64,000 nucleotides of DNA from Brevundimonas vesicularis. Its GTDB lineage: Bacteria; Pseudomonadota; Alphaproteobacteria; Caulobacterales; Caulobacteraceae. The position numbers and the translations under genes are program-made. The notes beneath the pieces are model-generated. The model saw nothing but the letters and a program-made list of their open reading frames with translations. It was not told the DNA's origin and ran no database searches. Below are positions 47,557-58,275 of the stretch, piece after piece; position 1 is the stretch's first letter; each line of letters opens with the position of its first letter. Location: assembly GCF_027105095.1 (NCBI RefSeq), contig NZ_CP114278.1:124001-188000 (forward strand), given 5' to 3'.

Positions 47557-47615
47557 GGTCGGTCTCCTTTGACGGCGGTCATACAGGCGCGAGGCGGGGC
47601 CCGCTAGCGCAGCCG

Positions 47616-48059
47616 CTATCGTCGGGGCATCAGCGCCAGGGTCAGCGCGGCGCGGACCAGTTCGACCACGACCACCATGCCCAGCAGCAGATTGGCGGCG
47701 ATCACCTGACCCCGCGCGCCGGACAGGTCCAAGGTCCAGCCGAAGACGGACGACAGGGCGAGGACCAGGGCCGAGAGCAGGACCAGGCCCACAAGCAGCA
47801 TCAGGGCGACATGACCCGCCTTCAGCGCCGCCTGAAGCGTCGGTCCTTCCTCCAGCACGCGGGCGCGGCGACGGAACAGACGGGCGATCAGGCCGGTGGC
47901 GGCGGCCTCGGCGACGGCCGCGACGACCAGGGCGGCGACGAACCACCAGATCAGGTCACCGAGGTCGCCGGCGCGCAAGCCCTTGACGAAGTGGACGAAA
48001 TAGGCGCCCCAGACCAGGACGCCGACGATCAGACTGATCCACAGGTGGATTTTGCGCAT
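47616..48059 (-). CDS. Four-helix membrane protein, unknown function
   Basis: A 147-residue protein with helices at about 5-25, 38-60, 83-107 and 120-142. A basic cytoplasmic loop (LFRRRARVLEEG) sits between helices 2 and 3. No family is recognised. It lies 18 bp downstream of mutM on the same strand and is probably co-transcribed with it. Confidence 0.75.
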   Translation of the reverse strand: MRKIHLWISLIVGVLVWGAYFVHFVKGLRAGDLGDLIWWFVAALVVAAVAEAAATGLIARLFRRRARVLEEGPTLQAALKAGHVALMLLVGLVLLSALVLALSSVFGWTLDLSGARGQVIAANLLLGMVVVVELVRAALTLALMPRR

Positions 48060-48077
48060 GGGTCGGACCTCGAAGGC

Positions 48078-48941
48078 TTATCGCTTCTGGCAGGAGGGGC
48101 AGTAGAAGGTGGAACGGCCGCCCTGGACGATGCGAGCGACGACGCCGGTGCATGTCTCGCCTCGGCAAGGCTCGCCTTCGCGGCCATAGACGTCGAACCG
48201 GTGCTGGAAATAGCCCTGGCCGCCCTCGGCGTTGGCGAAGTCGCGCAGGGTCGAGCCGCCCGCCGCTATGGCGTCGTTCAGGACGTTGCGGACCTCGGTC
48301 GCCAGACGCTCCAGCCGCGACTTCGACACCGATCCAGCGGCGACCAGGGGCGAGATGCGGGCGCGGTACAGGGCCTCGCACACATAGATATTGCCCGGGC
48401 CGGCGACGATCCGCTGGTCCAGCAGACTGACCTTGATGTTCTGCTTCTTGCCGGCGAAGGCATCGACCAGATGGGCGCCGGAAAAGCCGTTGCCCAGCGG
48501 CTCTGGCCCCAGGCCGGCGAACCAGGGATGGGTCTCGACCTGATCGCTGGAGATCAGGCCCATGAAGCCGAACCGGCGCGCGTCGGCGTATCCGATGCGG
48601 GTCGCCGCCCCATCGCGAATGGCGCAGCCGCTGAAATGTTCGTGCTTGCCGGCGATGGGCGCAGCCTCCTCGAACTCGCCCAGCAGGGTTCCGTCCAGGG
48701 TGAAGCGGCCGGTCATGCCCAGGTGGGTGATCCAGGTCTCGCCGGTGGACAACGGCATCAGCAGATATTTGGCCCGCCGGTCGATCCGCAGGACCGTCGC
48801 CCCCTCCAGCCGTTCGACGAAGCGCTCGGGGAAGGGAAATCGCAGGTCGGGCCGGTTGATCCGGACCCGCGACAGCCGCGCGCCCTCCAGAACCGGCGTC
48901 AGGCCGCGTCGGACGGTTTCGACCTCGGGAAGTTCGGGCAT
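48078..48941 (-). CDS. mutM: Formamidopyrimidine-DNA glycosylase
   Basis: A 287-residue bifunctional glycosylase/AP lyase that removes 8-oxoguanine and Fapy lesions. The catalytic N-terminus PELPEVETVRRGL is intact (Pro2 after Met removal, Glu3). The helix-two-turn-helix and the C-terminal zinc finger (CRGETCTGVV, then FYCPSCQKR) are complete. Confidence 0.96.
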   Translation of the reverse strand: MPELPEVETVRRGLTPVLEGARLSRVRINRPDLRFPFPERFVERLEGATVLRIDRRAKYLLMPLSTGETWITHLGMTGRFTLDGTLLGEFEEAAPIAGKHEHFSGCAIRDGAATRIGYADARRFGFMGLISSDQVETHPWFAGLGPEPLGNGFSGAHLVDAFAGKKQNIKVSLLDQRIVAGPGNIYVCEALYRARISPLVAAGSVSKSRLERLATEVRNVLNDAIAAGGSTLRDFANAEGGQGYFQHRFDVYGREGEPCRGETCTGVVARIVQGGRSTFYCPSCQKR

Positions 48942-49062
48942 GGCCCGGTCCTAGCCCGTCCGGGTCGCGGGGCCAAGCGGCCGTGGGCCTCGCATCTGAC
49001 CGCGACCAGTTGCCGCCTGCGACAGAATGCGCTTACGTCCGCGCAAACGTGGGACCTCGCAT

Positions 49063-51114
49063 ATGACAGACGCCGCCGCCGCCCCCAAGGGTCGGCTAGA
49101 ACTGACGCTCCGCGCCCTGGTGCTGGGCTGCCTGCTGGCGGTGATCTTCACCGCCGCCAACACCTATCTGGGCCTGCTGGTCGGCCTGACCTTCGCCTCG
49201 GCCATTCCGGCGGCGGTGATCTCGATGGCGGTGCTGCGGGCGTTCCGCACCTCGACCATCTGGGAGAATATGACGGTCCAGACGGTGGCCTCGGTCGGCG
49301 GGGCCATGAGTTCGATCATCTTCGTCCTGCCGGGCCTGGTGATGATCGGCTGGTGGCTGGAGTTTCCGTTCTGGCAGTCGGTGGCGATCTGCATCCTGGG
49401 CGGCGTGCTGGGCGTGACCTTCTCGATCCCGCTGCGCCGGGCGCTGGTCGTCAACGGCGGCCTGCCCTACCCCGAAGGCGTCGCCGCCGCCGAGGTGCTG
49501 AAGGTCGGCTCGCGCGGGGCCGAACAAACCGAAAGCGCGGTGCGCGAGAACAAGTCGGGCCTGTGGGTGGTGGTCGCCGGGGCCGTGGTGTCGGCCGGCT
49601 ACGCCCTGCTGGTCGCGGGTCGGGTCTTTGCAGGCGAAGCGGCCAAGTTCTTCAAGCTGCCGGCCGCGCTGGGCGGCGGGGCCACGGGCATGGGCTTCGG
49701 CATGCAGTTCGCCCTGCTGGGCGCCGGTCACCTGATCGGCCTGACGGTCGGTCTGGCGCAACTGTTCGGCCTGGTGCTGGCCTGGGCCATCGCCGTGCCG
49801 ATCCTGACGAGCCCGGACACCGTCGCCTGGCTCACGGCGCACGGCATCCCGTCGATCGCCTCGACCCTGCCCGCCGGCGCGCCGGCCGAGGAGCTGGCGA
49901 CCACCGTCTGGGCGCGCGAGGTGCGGTTCATGGGCGCGGGCGTCATCGGCGTCGCCGCCATCTGGACCCTGATCAAACTGGCCGGTCCGCTGATCGGCGG
50001 CCTGACCTCGGCCCTGGCCGCCAACGCCAAACGCGCCCACGGCGAGGTGCTTGAGCGCACCGAACAGGATTTGCCGATCAAACTGGTGGGCGGCGTTTCG
50101 GTCGCCTGCCTGGTCGGCATCGCCGGCCTGCTGGCCTGGTTCGCCCAGAGCGCCCCAGCCCTGGCCTCTTCGACGCCGCTCCTGGTGATCGGCGGCCTGG
50201 TCTATGTGGTGCTGATCGGCTTCGCCGTGGCGGCCATCTGCGGCTATATGGCCGGTCTGATCGGCTCGTCGAACAGCCCCGTGTCGGGCGTCGGCATCCT
50301 GGCCATCGTCATCGCCTCCCTGTTGATGCTGGGCGTCATGGCCATCGCGGGCGTGCCGGCCGATCCGTCGATCATCGCCTTCGCCCTGATCGTGACGGCG
50401 GTGGTCTTCGCCGTCGCCGTCATCGCCAATGACAACCTCCAGGACCTGAAGACCGGCCAGCTGGTCGAGGCCACGCCGTGGCGCCAGCAGGTCGCGCTGA
50501 TCGTCGGCGTCGGCGCCGGCGCCCTGGTGATCCCCTTTATCCTGAACCTGCTGAACCAGGCCTTCGGCTTCGAGGGCGGCCCGCCCGCCATCGTGGAAGG
50601 CGCCAAGACCCTGGCGGCGCCCCAGGCCACCCTGATCTCGGCCCTGGCGCGCGGCGTCATCGGCGGCGACCTGCGCTGGGATCTGATTGGTCTGGGCGCG
50701 GCGATCGGCGTGGTCATCATCGTGCTGGACGCGGTCGTGTCGAAGGCGACCAAGGGCAAGGTTAAGCTGCCGCCGCTGGCCGTCGGCATCGGCTTCTATC
50801 TGCCGGCTGCGGTCACCACCATGCTGGTCATCGGCGCCGTCGCCGGCTGGATCTACGACAAGGCGGTCTCGTCCACCCGCTACGCGGACGTGGCGCGCCG
50901 GATGGGCGTGCTGCTGGCCTCGGGCCTGATCGTGGGCGAGAGCCTGTTCGGCGTCTTCACCGCCGGGGTCATCGTGGCGACCCGGGACGACGCGCCCTTC
51001 GCCATGCTGCCCGAGGGTTCGGCCTGGCCGGCCATGATGGCGGGCATCGTCGGCTTCGCCGTCGCGGTGTTCGGCCTGTACGCCTGGACGCGCAGCCGGG
51101 CTTCGAAGGTCTAG
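49063..51114 (+). CDS. OPT-family oligopeptide transporter
   Basis: A 683-residue membrane protein with about 14-16 hydrophobic segments. It opens with LTLRALVLGCLLAVIFTAANTYLGL and contains NGGLPYPEGVAAAEVLK, SSNSPVSGVGI and NDNLQDLKTGQLVEATPW, which are conserved in bacterial OPT members. Probable substrates are oligopeptides or metal chelates. The ATG at 49063 is preferred over a frame reaching 49027. It is followed by repeat element D. Confidence 0.9.
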   Translation: MTDAAAAPKGRLELTLRALVLGCLLAVIFTAANTYLGLLVGLTFASAIPAAVISMAVLRAFRTSTIWENMTVQTVASVGGAMSSIIFVLPGLVMIGWWLEFPFWQSVAICILGGVLGVTFSIPLRRALVVNGGLPYPEGVAAAEVLKVGSRGAEQTESAVRENKSGLWVVVAGAVVSAGYALLVAGRVFAGEAAKFFKLPAALGGGATGMGFGMQFALLGAGHLIGLTVGLAQLFGLVLAWAIAVPILTSPDTVAWLTAHGIPSIASTLPAGAPAEELATTVWAREVRFMGAGVIGVAAIWTLIKLAGPLIGGLTSALAANAKRAHGEVLERTEQDLPIKLVGGVSVACLVGIAGLLAWFAQSAPALASSTPLLVIGGLVYVVLIGFAVAAICGYMAGLIGSSNSPVSGVGILAIVIASLLMLGVMAIAGVPADPSIIAFALIVTAVVFAVAVIANDNLQDLKTGQLVEATPWRQQVALIVGVGAGALVIPFILNLLNQAFGFEGGPPAIVEGAKTLAAPQATLISALARGVIGGDLRWDLIGLGAAIGVVIIVLDAVVSKATKGKVKLPPLAVGIGFYLPAAVTTMLVIGAVAGWIYDKAVSSTRYADVARRMGVLLASGLIVGESLFGVFTAGVIVATRDDAPFAMLPEGSAWPAMMAGIVGFAVAVFGLYAWTRSRASKV

Positions 51115-51129
51115 AGGCGGACGGGCGCC

Positions 51130-51293
51130 TCTCCCTCCCCCAGCGGGGGAGGGTGGCTGAGCCGAAGGCGAAGCCGGGCGGGGGCGGCAGGGCGACACGT
51201 CGCAAGTCTGTCGTGGGTCGGACAGATGCGGCCTTGCCGGCCGCCCCCACCCGGTCGCTTGCGCGACCACCCTCCCCGGGGCGGGGAGGGAGA
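51130..51293. repeat. Palindromic intergenic element D (164 bp) with terminal inverted repeats
   Basis: TCTCCCTCCCC (51130-51140) at the left end pairs perfectly with GGGGAGGGAGA (51283-51293) at the right. Local hairpins are CCCTCCCCC-agc-GGGGGAGGG and GGTCGC-ttg-cGCGACC. Internally GGGGGCGGC pairs with GCCGCCCCC. It lies between the facing stops of the OPT gene and ubiG. Confidence 0.75.
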
Positions 51294-51300
51294 AGCCGGG

Positions 51301-52116
51301 TCAGGCGCGCGTGGCGACCATCATATAGTTGATGCCCGCATCGTCGGTCTGGCTCCATCGGTCGTGAAGCGGGTCGTAGTTCAGGCCGTAGGGCCCCTCG
51401 ACCGTCACCGGCTCGGCGGCCAGCATCGTGCGGATTTCCTCTGGCTTCAGGAACTGGCCCCAGTCGTGGGTGCCGGCCGGCACCCAGCGCAGGATGTATT
51501 CCGCCGCCACCTTGCCCAGGGCCAGCGACTTCAGCGTGCGATTCAGGGTGGCGACTATCATCACTCCGCCCGGCCGGACCAGGCGCGAACAGGCGCGCAC
51601 GAAAGCTTCGGGATCGGCGACGTGTTCGATCACCTCCATCGTCAGGACCACGTCGAACGGCCCGGCCCCTTCCGCCTCGATCTGTTCGACCGTGGCGGCG
51701 CGATAGGCGATATCCAGGCCGACCATGTCGGCGTGGGCGCGGGCCGTGCCGATGTTCTCGGACGAGGCGTCGATGGCGGTGACCTCAAAGCCCATCCGCC
51801 GCATCGGCTCGGCGATCAGTCCGCCGCCGCACCCCACGTCCAGCAGGGTCAGACCTTCGAAGGGCGCGCGCGCCTTGGGATCGCGGCCCAGCCGCGTGCA
51901 AAGCTGGTCGCGGATCAAGGCCAGCCGCGCCGGGTTGAAGCGGTGCAGCGGCGCGAACGGCCCGTGCGCGTCCCACCATTCGGCCGCCTGGGCCGAGAAG
52001 CGCGCCACGTCGGCGGGGTCGATCGATGCGCCGAACGCCGTTTCGGACGAATTTTGCGAAAAACCATGCCCCTGTTGGGGTAGGCGAGACGGAGCGGCGC
52101 CGTTAGAAGCGGTCAT
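51301..52116 (-). CDS. ubiG: Ubiquinone biosynthesis O-methyltransferase UbiG
   Basis: A 271-residue class I SAM methyltransferase. The SAM loop is [39 protein letters not shown] and the UbiG-specific [11 protein letters not shown] plus NYMMVATRA follow. It carries out the two O-methylation steps of ubiquinone synthesis. The ATG at 52116 is chosen; a frame reaching 52194 would overlap the start region of lysC. Confidence 0.93.
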   Translation of the reverse strand: MTASNGAAPSRLPQQGHGFSQNSSETAFGASIDPADVARFSAQAAEWWDAHGPFAPLHRFNPARLALIRDQLCTRLGRDPKARAPFEGLTLLDVGCGGGLIAEPMRRMGFEVTAIDASSENIGTARAHADMVGLDIAYRAATVEQIEAEGAGPFDVVLTMEVIEHVADPEAFVRACSRLVRPGGVMIVATLNRTLKSLALGKVAAEYILRWVPAGTHDWGQFLKPEEIRTMLAAEPVTVEGPYGLNYDPLHDRWSQTDDAGINYMMVATRA

Positions 52117-52172
52117 GACGCGAGGGATGAACCTTCGCGCCCTTTCACGCAAGCAGGGGGCGGAACGCCACG

Positions 52173-53447
52173 ATGACGCGGCCCGATACGACACGACTGG
52201 TGATGAAGTTCGGCGGCACCTCGATGGGCGACCTCGAACGCATTCGCCGCGCAGCGCGGATCGTCGCGGCCGAAGTCTCGGCGGGCAAACAGGTCGCCGT
52301 CGTCGTCTCCGCCATGGCGGGCAAGACCAACGAACTGGTCGCCTGGACCGACGGCGCCGGACCGGCCGCTGCGGGGCTGCCGCTCAGCGACGACGAATAT
52401 GACGTGGTGGTCGCCTCGGGCGAACAGGTGACTTCGGGCCTGCTGGCTGCGACCCTGCGCAACATGGGCTTCAACGCCCGCTCGTGGATGGGCTGGCAGG
52501 TGCCGATCCTGACCGACGACGCCCACGCCCGCGCCCGCATCATAGACATCCCCGGCGAGAAGCTGGGCGCCGCCGTCGACGCCGGCGAGATCGCCATCGT
52601 GCCCGGCTTCCAGGGCGTGACGGCGGACGGCAAGATCACGACCTTGGGGCGCGGCGGTTCGGACACCTCGGCGGTCGCCGTGGCGGCGGCCCTAGGCTGC
52701 CCCTGCGATATCTATACCGACGTGGACGGCGTCTATACAACCGACCCGCGCATCGAGAACCGCGCGCGCCGTCTGGCCAAGGTGTCCTACGAAGAGATGC
52801 TGGAAATGGCGTCCCTGGGCGCCAAGGTGTTGCAGACCCGCTCGGTCGAGCTGGCCATGGCCAAACAGGTCCCGGTCCGCGTGCTGTCCAGCTTTATCGA
52901 ACCCGACGCGAATGGCGTCATGCCCGACAAGGGTGGAACCCTGATCTGCGACGAGGAGGAGATCGTGGAAAAACGTATCGTGTCCGGTGTGACCATGAGC
53001 CGTGACGAGGCCCGCATCACCCTGCTGGGCCTGTCCGACCGGGTGGACGCGCCCGCCGACGTCTTCACGCGCCTGGCCGAGGCCAACGTCAACGTCGACA
53101 TGATCGTGCAGAGCCAGTCGCGCACCGCTGGAACCGTCAATCTGACCTTCACGACCGGCCGTCGCGACGCCGTGCGCGCCGCCGACCTGATGACCGCCGC
53201 CAAGGATCAGCTCGGCTTCGAGGAAATCCGCGTCGACGAGGACGTGGCCAAGGTCTCGGTCGTCGGCGTGGGCATGCGCAGCCATGCGGGCGTCGCCCAG
53301 ACCATGTTCAAGGCCTTGGCCGACAAGGGCGTGAAGTTCCAGGCGATCTCGACCTCCGAGATCAAGATCAGCGTGCTGATCGACGCCGCCTACGCCGAAC
53401 TGGCCGTCCGCGCCCTGCATTCGGCCTATGGTCTGGACGCAGTATAG
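52173..53447 (+). CDS. lysC: Aspartate kinase
   Basis: A 424-residue enzyme. The kinase domain starts [16 protein letters not shown] and contains [18 protein letters not shown] and [13 protein letters not shown]. Two ACT domains follow (about 265-335 and 345-420; [13 protein letters not shown] and [16 protein letters not shown]), the site of lysine/threonine feedback. It catalyses the first step to lysine, threonine, methionine and diaminopimelate. It is divergent from ubiG and 46 bp upstream of ptsP. Confidence 0.96.
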   Translation: MTRPDTTRLVMKFGGTSMGDLERIRRAARIVAAEVSAGKQVAVVVSAMAGKTNELVAWTDGAGPAAAGLPLSDDEYDVVVASGEQVTSGLLAATLRNMGFNARSWMGWQVPILTDDAHARARIIDIPGEKLGAAVDAGEIAIVPGFQGVTADGKITTLGRGGSDTSAVAVAAALGCPCDIYTDVDGVYTTDPRIENRARRLAKVSYEEMLEMASLGAKVLQTRSVELAMAKQVPVRVLSSFIEPDANGVMPDKGGTLICDEEEIVEKRIVSGVTMSRDEARITLLGLSDRVDAPADVFTRLAEANVNVDMIVQSQSRTAGTVNLTFTTGRRDAVRAADLMTAAKDQLGFEEIRVDEDVAKVSVVGVGMRSHAGVAQTMFKALADKGVKFQAISTSEIKISVLIDAAYAELAVRALHSAYGLDAV

Positions 53448-53493
53448 GTGATCTGAACAGGGCGCCTATATCCACGAAAAAGGCGCGGGAGAC

Positions 53494-55773
53494 ATGATGC
53501 CGGCAGGCGGCGCGATGACCAGAGGACCCCGGATCCTCCTGCGCCAGATCCGCGAGGCTCTGGGCGGGGCCGGCGCGGGCGCGACGCCGGCGCAGGACCG
53601 GCTGAACATGGTCGTCAAGATCATCGCCCGGTCGATGGTCGCCGAGGTCTGCTCCATCTATCTGCGTCGCGCGTCGGGCGAGCTCGAGCTGTTCGCCACC
53701 GAGGGTCTGAACCCCGACGCCGTGCACAACACCCGGCTGCGGCCCGGCGAGGGCCTGGTCGGCGAAGTGGCGCGGATGGCCCAGCCCATCAGCCTGTCGG
53801 ACGCCCCATCGCACCCCTCCTTCTCCTATCGTCCCGAGACGGGCGAAGACCCCTATCACGCCTTCCTGGGCGCCCCGCTGCTGCGCGGCGGCCGGGCCAT
53901 CGGCGTCCTGGTCGTCCAGAACCGCACCGAGCGGCGCTATGACGAGGAAGAGGTCGAGGACATCCAGACCATCGCCATGGTCCTGTCCGAGACGGTGTCG
54001 TCGGGCGAACTGCTGGCCCAGGACGAACTGCGCGACGTCGAGCTGGCGCCGCACCGGCCCGAACGGCTGAAGGGCCAGAAGTTCGCCGACGGCCTGGCCT
54101 TCGGTCATGTGGTTCTGCACGAGGCGCCGCTGGCGCCCGAGAAGTTGCTTTCCGACGACCCGGCGATGGAGGAGGCGCGACTGAAGCTGGCGCTGGCCAC
54201 GCTGAAGAGCGGCCTGGACGTCATGCTGGACAAGGGCCAGGGCCTGGCCGGTCCTTCGTTCGAGGTTCTGGAAACCTATCGGATGTTCGCCGACGACCGG
54301 GGCTGGAACCGGTCGCTGGAGGAGGCGGTGAGGAACGGTCTGACGGCCGAGGCGGCGGTGGACCGGGTCAGGAACGAACACCGCGCCCGCTTCGCCCAGG
54401 CGCGCGACCCCTATATCCGGGAGCGGCTTCACGACTTCGAGGACCTGGCTAACCGGCTGCTGCGGGTTCTGGCGGGCGACAAGCCGGGCGAGCGCGAACT
54501 GCCCGACGACGCCATCCTGGTGGCGCGCAACCTGGGCCCCGCCGACCTGCTGGAATATCCGCGCGACAAGCTGAAGGGGCTGTTGCTCGAAGAGGGCTCT
54601 GCCGCCAGCCACGCCGCCATCGTCGCGCGCGCGCTGCAGATTCCGTGCGTCGGGCGCCTGATGGGCCTGCGCGACCGGCTGTCGGAAGGCGACATGGTCA
54701 TCGCCGACGGCGAGACCGGCGAGACCTATCTGCGCCCCCGCCCCGATATGCTGGAGGCGGTGCAGTCGCGCATGGCCGTGCGCGAACAGCGCCAGGCCGA
54801 ATTCGCCCAGCTGCGCGACGTGCCGGCCGTGACCCTGGACGGGCAGCGGATCACGGTCCTGACCAATGCCGGTCTGGCGGTCGATCTTGAAAACATGATC
54901 GAGACGGGCGCCGAGGGCATCGGCTTGTTCCGCACCGAGTTCCAGTTCATGGTCTCGGACGAACTGCCCCGGCTGGACGCCCAGACGGCGCTCTACAAGC
55001 TGGTGCTGGACGCGGCGGGCGACAAACCCGTCACCTTCCGCACCCTGGACATCGGCGGCGACAAGGTCCTGCCGTATCTTGAGGCCGAGCGCGAAGAGAA
55101 CCCCGCGCTGGGCCGCCGCGCCATCCGTTTGGGTCTGGATCGGCCGTCGCTGTTGCGGATGCAGCTGCGGGCGCTGCTGGCGGCGGGGGCCGGGCGCGAA
55201 CTGCGCGTCATGTTCCCGATGATCGCCACGGTGGACGAGTTCCGGGCCGCGCGCGAGCTGGTGGATATAGAATGCGCCTGGGCGCGGCGTCGCGGGCGCG
55301 CCTTGCCCGCCCTGCTACGCGTCGGGGCGATGGTCGAATGCCCGTCCCTGTTGTGGCATCTGGACGCCCTGCTGCCGCTGACGGATTTCGTCTCCATCGG
55401 CACCAACGACCTGTTCCAGTACATGTATGCGGCCGACCGGACCAATCCACTGGTTTCGGATCGCTACGACCCGCTGTCGCCGCCGACCCTGCGTGCGCTC
55501 CAGACCATCCAGAAGGCCTGCGCCGACACCGGCACGCCGGTCTCGATCTGCGGCGAGTTGGCGGGGCGGCCGCTGGAGGCCTTCGCCCTGATCGTGCTGG
55601 GCTTCACCCGACTGTCGGCGCCGGCGGGCGGTGTCGGGCCGGTCAAGCGGATGATCCTGTCGGCGGACCTGAATGCGGCCCGGCGCGGCATGGCCAATCT
55701 GCTGAACCTGTCCACCGGCTCGGTTCGTAACGAGATCGAATCCCTGGCGCGCAAGCTGAACGTCGCGGTCTGA
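53494..55773 (+). CDS. ptsP: PTS phosphoenolpyruvate-protein phosphotransferase PtsP (EI-Ntr)
   Basis: A 759-residue protein: an N-terminal GAF domain (about 30-170), the PEP-utiliser N domain, the phosphohistidine swivel segment SAASHAAIVARALQIPCV, and the PEP-binding TIM barrel with GIGLFRTEFQFM, FRTLDIGGDKVLPYLE and SICGELAGRP. It starts the nitrogen PTS relay to NPr and EIIA-Ntr, sensing nitrogen status. The lysC-ptsP order is common in Alphaproteobacteria. Confidence 0.95.
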   Translation: MMPAGGAMTRGPRILLRQIREALGGAGAGATPAQDRLNMVVKIIARSMVAEVCSIYLRRASGELELFATEGLNPDAVHNTRLRPGEGLVGEVARMAQPISLSDAPSHPSFSYRPETGEDPYHAFLGAPLLRGGRAIGVLVVQNRTERRYDEEEVEDIQTIAMVLSETVSSGELLAQDELRDVELAPHRPERLKGQKFADGLAFGHVVLHEAPLAPEKLLSDDPAMEEARLKLALATLKSGLDVMLDKGQGLAGPSFEVLETYRMFADDRGWNRSLEEAVRNGLTAEAAVDRVRNEHRARFAQARDPYIRERLHDFEDLANRLLRVLAGDKPGERELPDDAILVARNLGPADLLEYPRDKLKGLLLEEGSAASHAAIVARALQIPCVGRLMGLRDRLSEGDMVIADGETGETYLRPRPDMLEAVQSRMAVREQRQAEFAQLRDVPAVTLDGQRITVLTNAGLAVDLENMIETGAEGIGLFRTEFQFMVSDELPRLDAQTALYKLVLDAAGDKPVTFRTLDIGGDKVLPYLEAEREENPALGRRAIRLGLDRPSLLRMQLRALLAAGAGRELRVMFPMIATVDEFRAARELVDIECAWARRRGRALPALLRVGAMVECPSLLWHLDALLPLTDFVSIGTNDLFQYMYAADRTNPLVSDRYDPLSPPTLRALQTIQKACADTGTPVSICGELAGRPLEAFALIVLGFTRLSAPAGGVGPVKRMILSADLNAARRGMANLLNLSTGSVRNEIESLARKLNVAV

Positions 55774-55885
55774 TCGCAGCCGTCTGGACGCACGGGCGGC
55801 GTTGCTGGTCGGCGCGCAATCGTCTATCTCGGGCCCTGTGAACGGCGCGTCGGCGCTGTGTTTCCCGGACATGGGGTCAGGCGTC

Positions 55886-56989
55886 ATGACGCTGAATGCG
55901 GGGGTCGCCCCCGAGGCGATCGAAAGCATTGCGGACCGGCCGGATCCGACGGCCGCCTTCGTGGACGCTGCGACCCTGGGCGACGGCTTTCGGGCCGCCC
56001 GCGAGCGGTCGGGCAAGTCGCCGGCCGAGCTGGCCGCCGAGACCAAGGTCCATCGCCGGTTCCTGACCGCCCTGGAGCAGAACGACTGGTCGTCCCTGCC
56101 CTCGCGCGTCTTCGCCCTGGGCTATGTCCGGGCCTATGCCTCGGCCCTGGCGCTGGACGAACAGACCGCCGTCGAGCGGTTCAAGCGCGAGAGCCCGGAC
56201 ACCTCCGTGCCGCTGAAGGCGCCCATCGGCATCGCCTTCGAGGACGTGAAACGCCATTCGCCGCGCATCGTCGCCGGCATCGCCGCCGTGGTGGTCGCCG
56301 TCATCGGCTGGAACGTGTTCCAGCGCGCCAGCCTGCATCGGACCGCCCATCCGTCCGATATCGCCGCCGTGCCAAAGACCTGGACCGGGGCGGCCGATCC
56401 CGATCCGCAGGTCGCGCTCAGCGCGCCCATGTCCGCGCCGCCCGACCAGACGACGCCGGCGCTGTACATCACCCCGGGGCTGGAGGCCGAACTCACCGGG
56501 GTCGATCCGACCGATCCGGCCGTGATCGCCGCCGCCGCCAATCCGGAGCCGGTGCAGAAGGCGTTCAACCCGCGCGGGGCCGTCTATGGCGCCTCGGCCA
56601 ACGCCTCGATGGTGGTGATCCAGGCTAAAACGGCCGGCGCCCTGGTCGTGCGGCTGGGCGACGGTCAGGCCCTGTTCGCGCGTCAGATGGCGCCGGGCGA
56701 AGCCTGGCGCGCGCCGATCGGCGTGGCGGCGACGGTGGACGTGTCCGACCCGGCCGCCTTCGACGTCTTCCTGAACGGCGAATACGGCGGACCCCTGGCC
56801 GGCGTGCTGACGCCGCTGGCCCAGTTGAACAGTCGCGCGGACCAGGCGGCCAAGGCGCTGGCCGCCAGTCAGGCGCGCGCCCAGGCCCAGGCCCAGGCTC
56901 AGGCTCAGGCCGCCCGGGCTCGGACCCAGGCGGCCGCGACGCCTCCCCCCGCGCCCGCGCCCGCTTCACCCGCCCCCGCGCCGAACTGA
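55886..56989 (+). CDS. rodZ: RodZ-like cytoskeletal helix-turn-helix membrane protein
   Basis: A 367-residue protein. The cytoplasmic HTH (about 30-100: LGDGFRAARERSGKSPAELA, then LEQNDWSSLPSRVFALGYVRAYA) binds MreB in RodZ. One transmembrane helix lies at about 132-152. A periplasmic DUF4115-like domain follows and a low-complexity Gln-Ala repeat and Pro-Ala tail end the protein. It links MreB to the cell-wall elongation machinery. The 5' neighbour of ispG is rodZ in many Proteobacteria, which supports the call. The ATG at 55886 is chosen; ATG 55871 is possible. Confidence 0.88.
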   Translation: MTLNAGVAPEAIESIADRPDPTAAFVDAATLGDGFRAARERSGKSPAELAAETKVHRRFLTALEQNDWSSLPSRVFALGYVRAYASALALDEQTAVERFKRESPDTSVPLKAPIGIAFEDVKRHSPRIVAGIAAVVVAVIGWNVFQRASLHRTAHPSDIAAVPKTWTGAADPDPQVALSAPMSAPPDQTTPALYITPGLEAELTGVDPTDPAVIAAAANPEPVQKAFNPRGAVYGASANASMVVIQAKTAGALVVRLGDGQALFARQMAPGEAWRAPIGVAATVDVSDPAAFDVFLNGEYGGPLAGVLTPLAQLNSRADQAAKALAASQARAQAQAQAQAQAARARTQAAATPPPAPAPASPAPAPN

Positions 56990-57037
56990 TGCGTCGGCCG
57001 TGGTCCCGCCGTCATCATCGGCCTATATGATGCTCCC

Positions 57038-58174
57038 ATGAGCGACCATACGCACGTCCGACCCTGGCGCCACATCGAGCGTCGCAAGAGCCGCCAGATC
57101 CGCGTCGGCTCCGTCCTGGTGGGCGGCGACGCCCCGATCAGCGTCCAGTCGATGACCAATACGCCGACGACGGACGCGGCGGCGACCATCGACCAGATTC
57201 GCCAGTTGGAAGAGGCCGGCGCCGACATCGTGCGCGTCTCCTGCCCCGACGTGGAATCGACCGCCGCCTTCAAGACCATCGTGCGCGAGGCCAAGGTCCC
57301 CTTGGTCGCCGACATCCACTTCCACTACAAGCGCGGCATCGAGGCGGCCGAGGCGGGCGCCGCCTGCCTGCGCATCAATCCGGGCAACATCGGTTCGGCC
57401 GACCGCGTCCGGGACGTCATCCAGGCGGCCAAGGATAATGGCTGCTCGATGCGGATCGGCGTCAACGCCGGCTCGCTGGAAAAGGAACTGCTGGAAAAAT
57501 ACGGCGAGCCCTGCCCCGACGCCATGGTCGAGAGCGCCCTGAACCACGCCCGCATCCTGCAGGACCACGACTTCCACGAGTTCAAGATCTCGGTGAAGGC
57601 GTCCGACCCGTTCCTGACCGTCGCCGCCTATCAGCAGCTGGCCGAGGCGATCGACTGCCCGCTCCACCTGGGCGTGACGGAGGCCGGACCGCTGCGCACC
57701 GGCACGATCAAGTCCGCCATCGGCCTGGGGTCGATGCTGTGGGCAGGGATCGGCGACACCATCCGCGTATCCCTGGCCGCCGATCCGGTGGAGGAGATCA
57801 AGGTCGGCTTCGACATCCTGAAGTCTCTGGGTCTGCGCCACCGCGGGGTCAACATCATCGCCTGCCCGTCCTGCGCGCGTCAGGGCTTCAACGTCATCGA
57901 GACGGTGGCGGTGCTTGAAGAGAAGCTGGCCCATATCTCGACGCCGATGAGCCTGTCGGTGATCGGCTGCGTCGTGAACGGACCGGGCGAGGCCCTCTAT
58001 ACCGACATCGGCTTCACCGGCGGCGGCAAGGGCGCGGGCATGATCTATCTGAACGGCAAGATCGCCCACAAACAGGCCAACGACGGCATGATCGACCACA
58101 TCGTCGACCTGGTCGAACAGAAGGCCGCCGAACTGGACGCTGCGCGCGCGGCGGCGCTTGAGGCGGCGGAATAA
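57038..58174 (+). CDS. ispG: 4-hydroxy-3-methylbut-2-en-1-yl diphosphate synthase IspG
   Basis: A 378-residue [4Fe-4S] enzyme of the MEP isoprenoid pathway. The N-terminal barrel carries [15 protein letters not shown] and [16 protein letters not shown]. The C-terminal cluster domain has Cys ligands in [11 protein letters not shown] and [10 protein letters not shown], the latter with the catalytic Glu. Upstream rodZ ends 48 bp before. Confidence 0.97.
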   Translation: MSDHTHVRPWRHIERRKSRQIRVGSVLVGGDAPISVQSMTNTPTTDAAATIDQIRQLEEAGADIVRVSCPDVESTAAFKTIVREAKVPLVADIHFHYKRGIEAAEAGAACLRINPGNIGSADRVRDVIQAAKDNGCSMRIGVNAGSLEKELLEKYGEPCPDAMVESALNHARILQDHDFHEFKISVKASDPFLTVAAYQQLAEAIDCPLHLGVTEAGPLRTGTIKSAIGLGSMLWAGIGDTIRVSLAADPVEEIKVGFDILKSLGLRHRGVNIIACPSCARQGFNVIETVAVLEEKLAHISTPMSLSVIGCVVNGPGEALYTDIGFTGGGKGAGMIYLNGKIAHKQANDGMIDHIVDLVEQKAAELDAARAAALEAAE

Positions 58175-58275
58175 GGCCGCGGCTTTTCGCAGCGCCGGGT
58201 AGCGCCCTTCACATTCCTCGCGCTAGAAACGCGGATCGGCGTCTCGCCGATTCTCGTTCCTTGGGGGAAAACTCT

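Noticed and set aside
58170..58190. Intrinsic terminator after ispG
   Set aside because: The GGCCGCGGC segment forms only a very short stem with almost no loop, followed by just four T residues.
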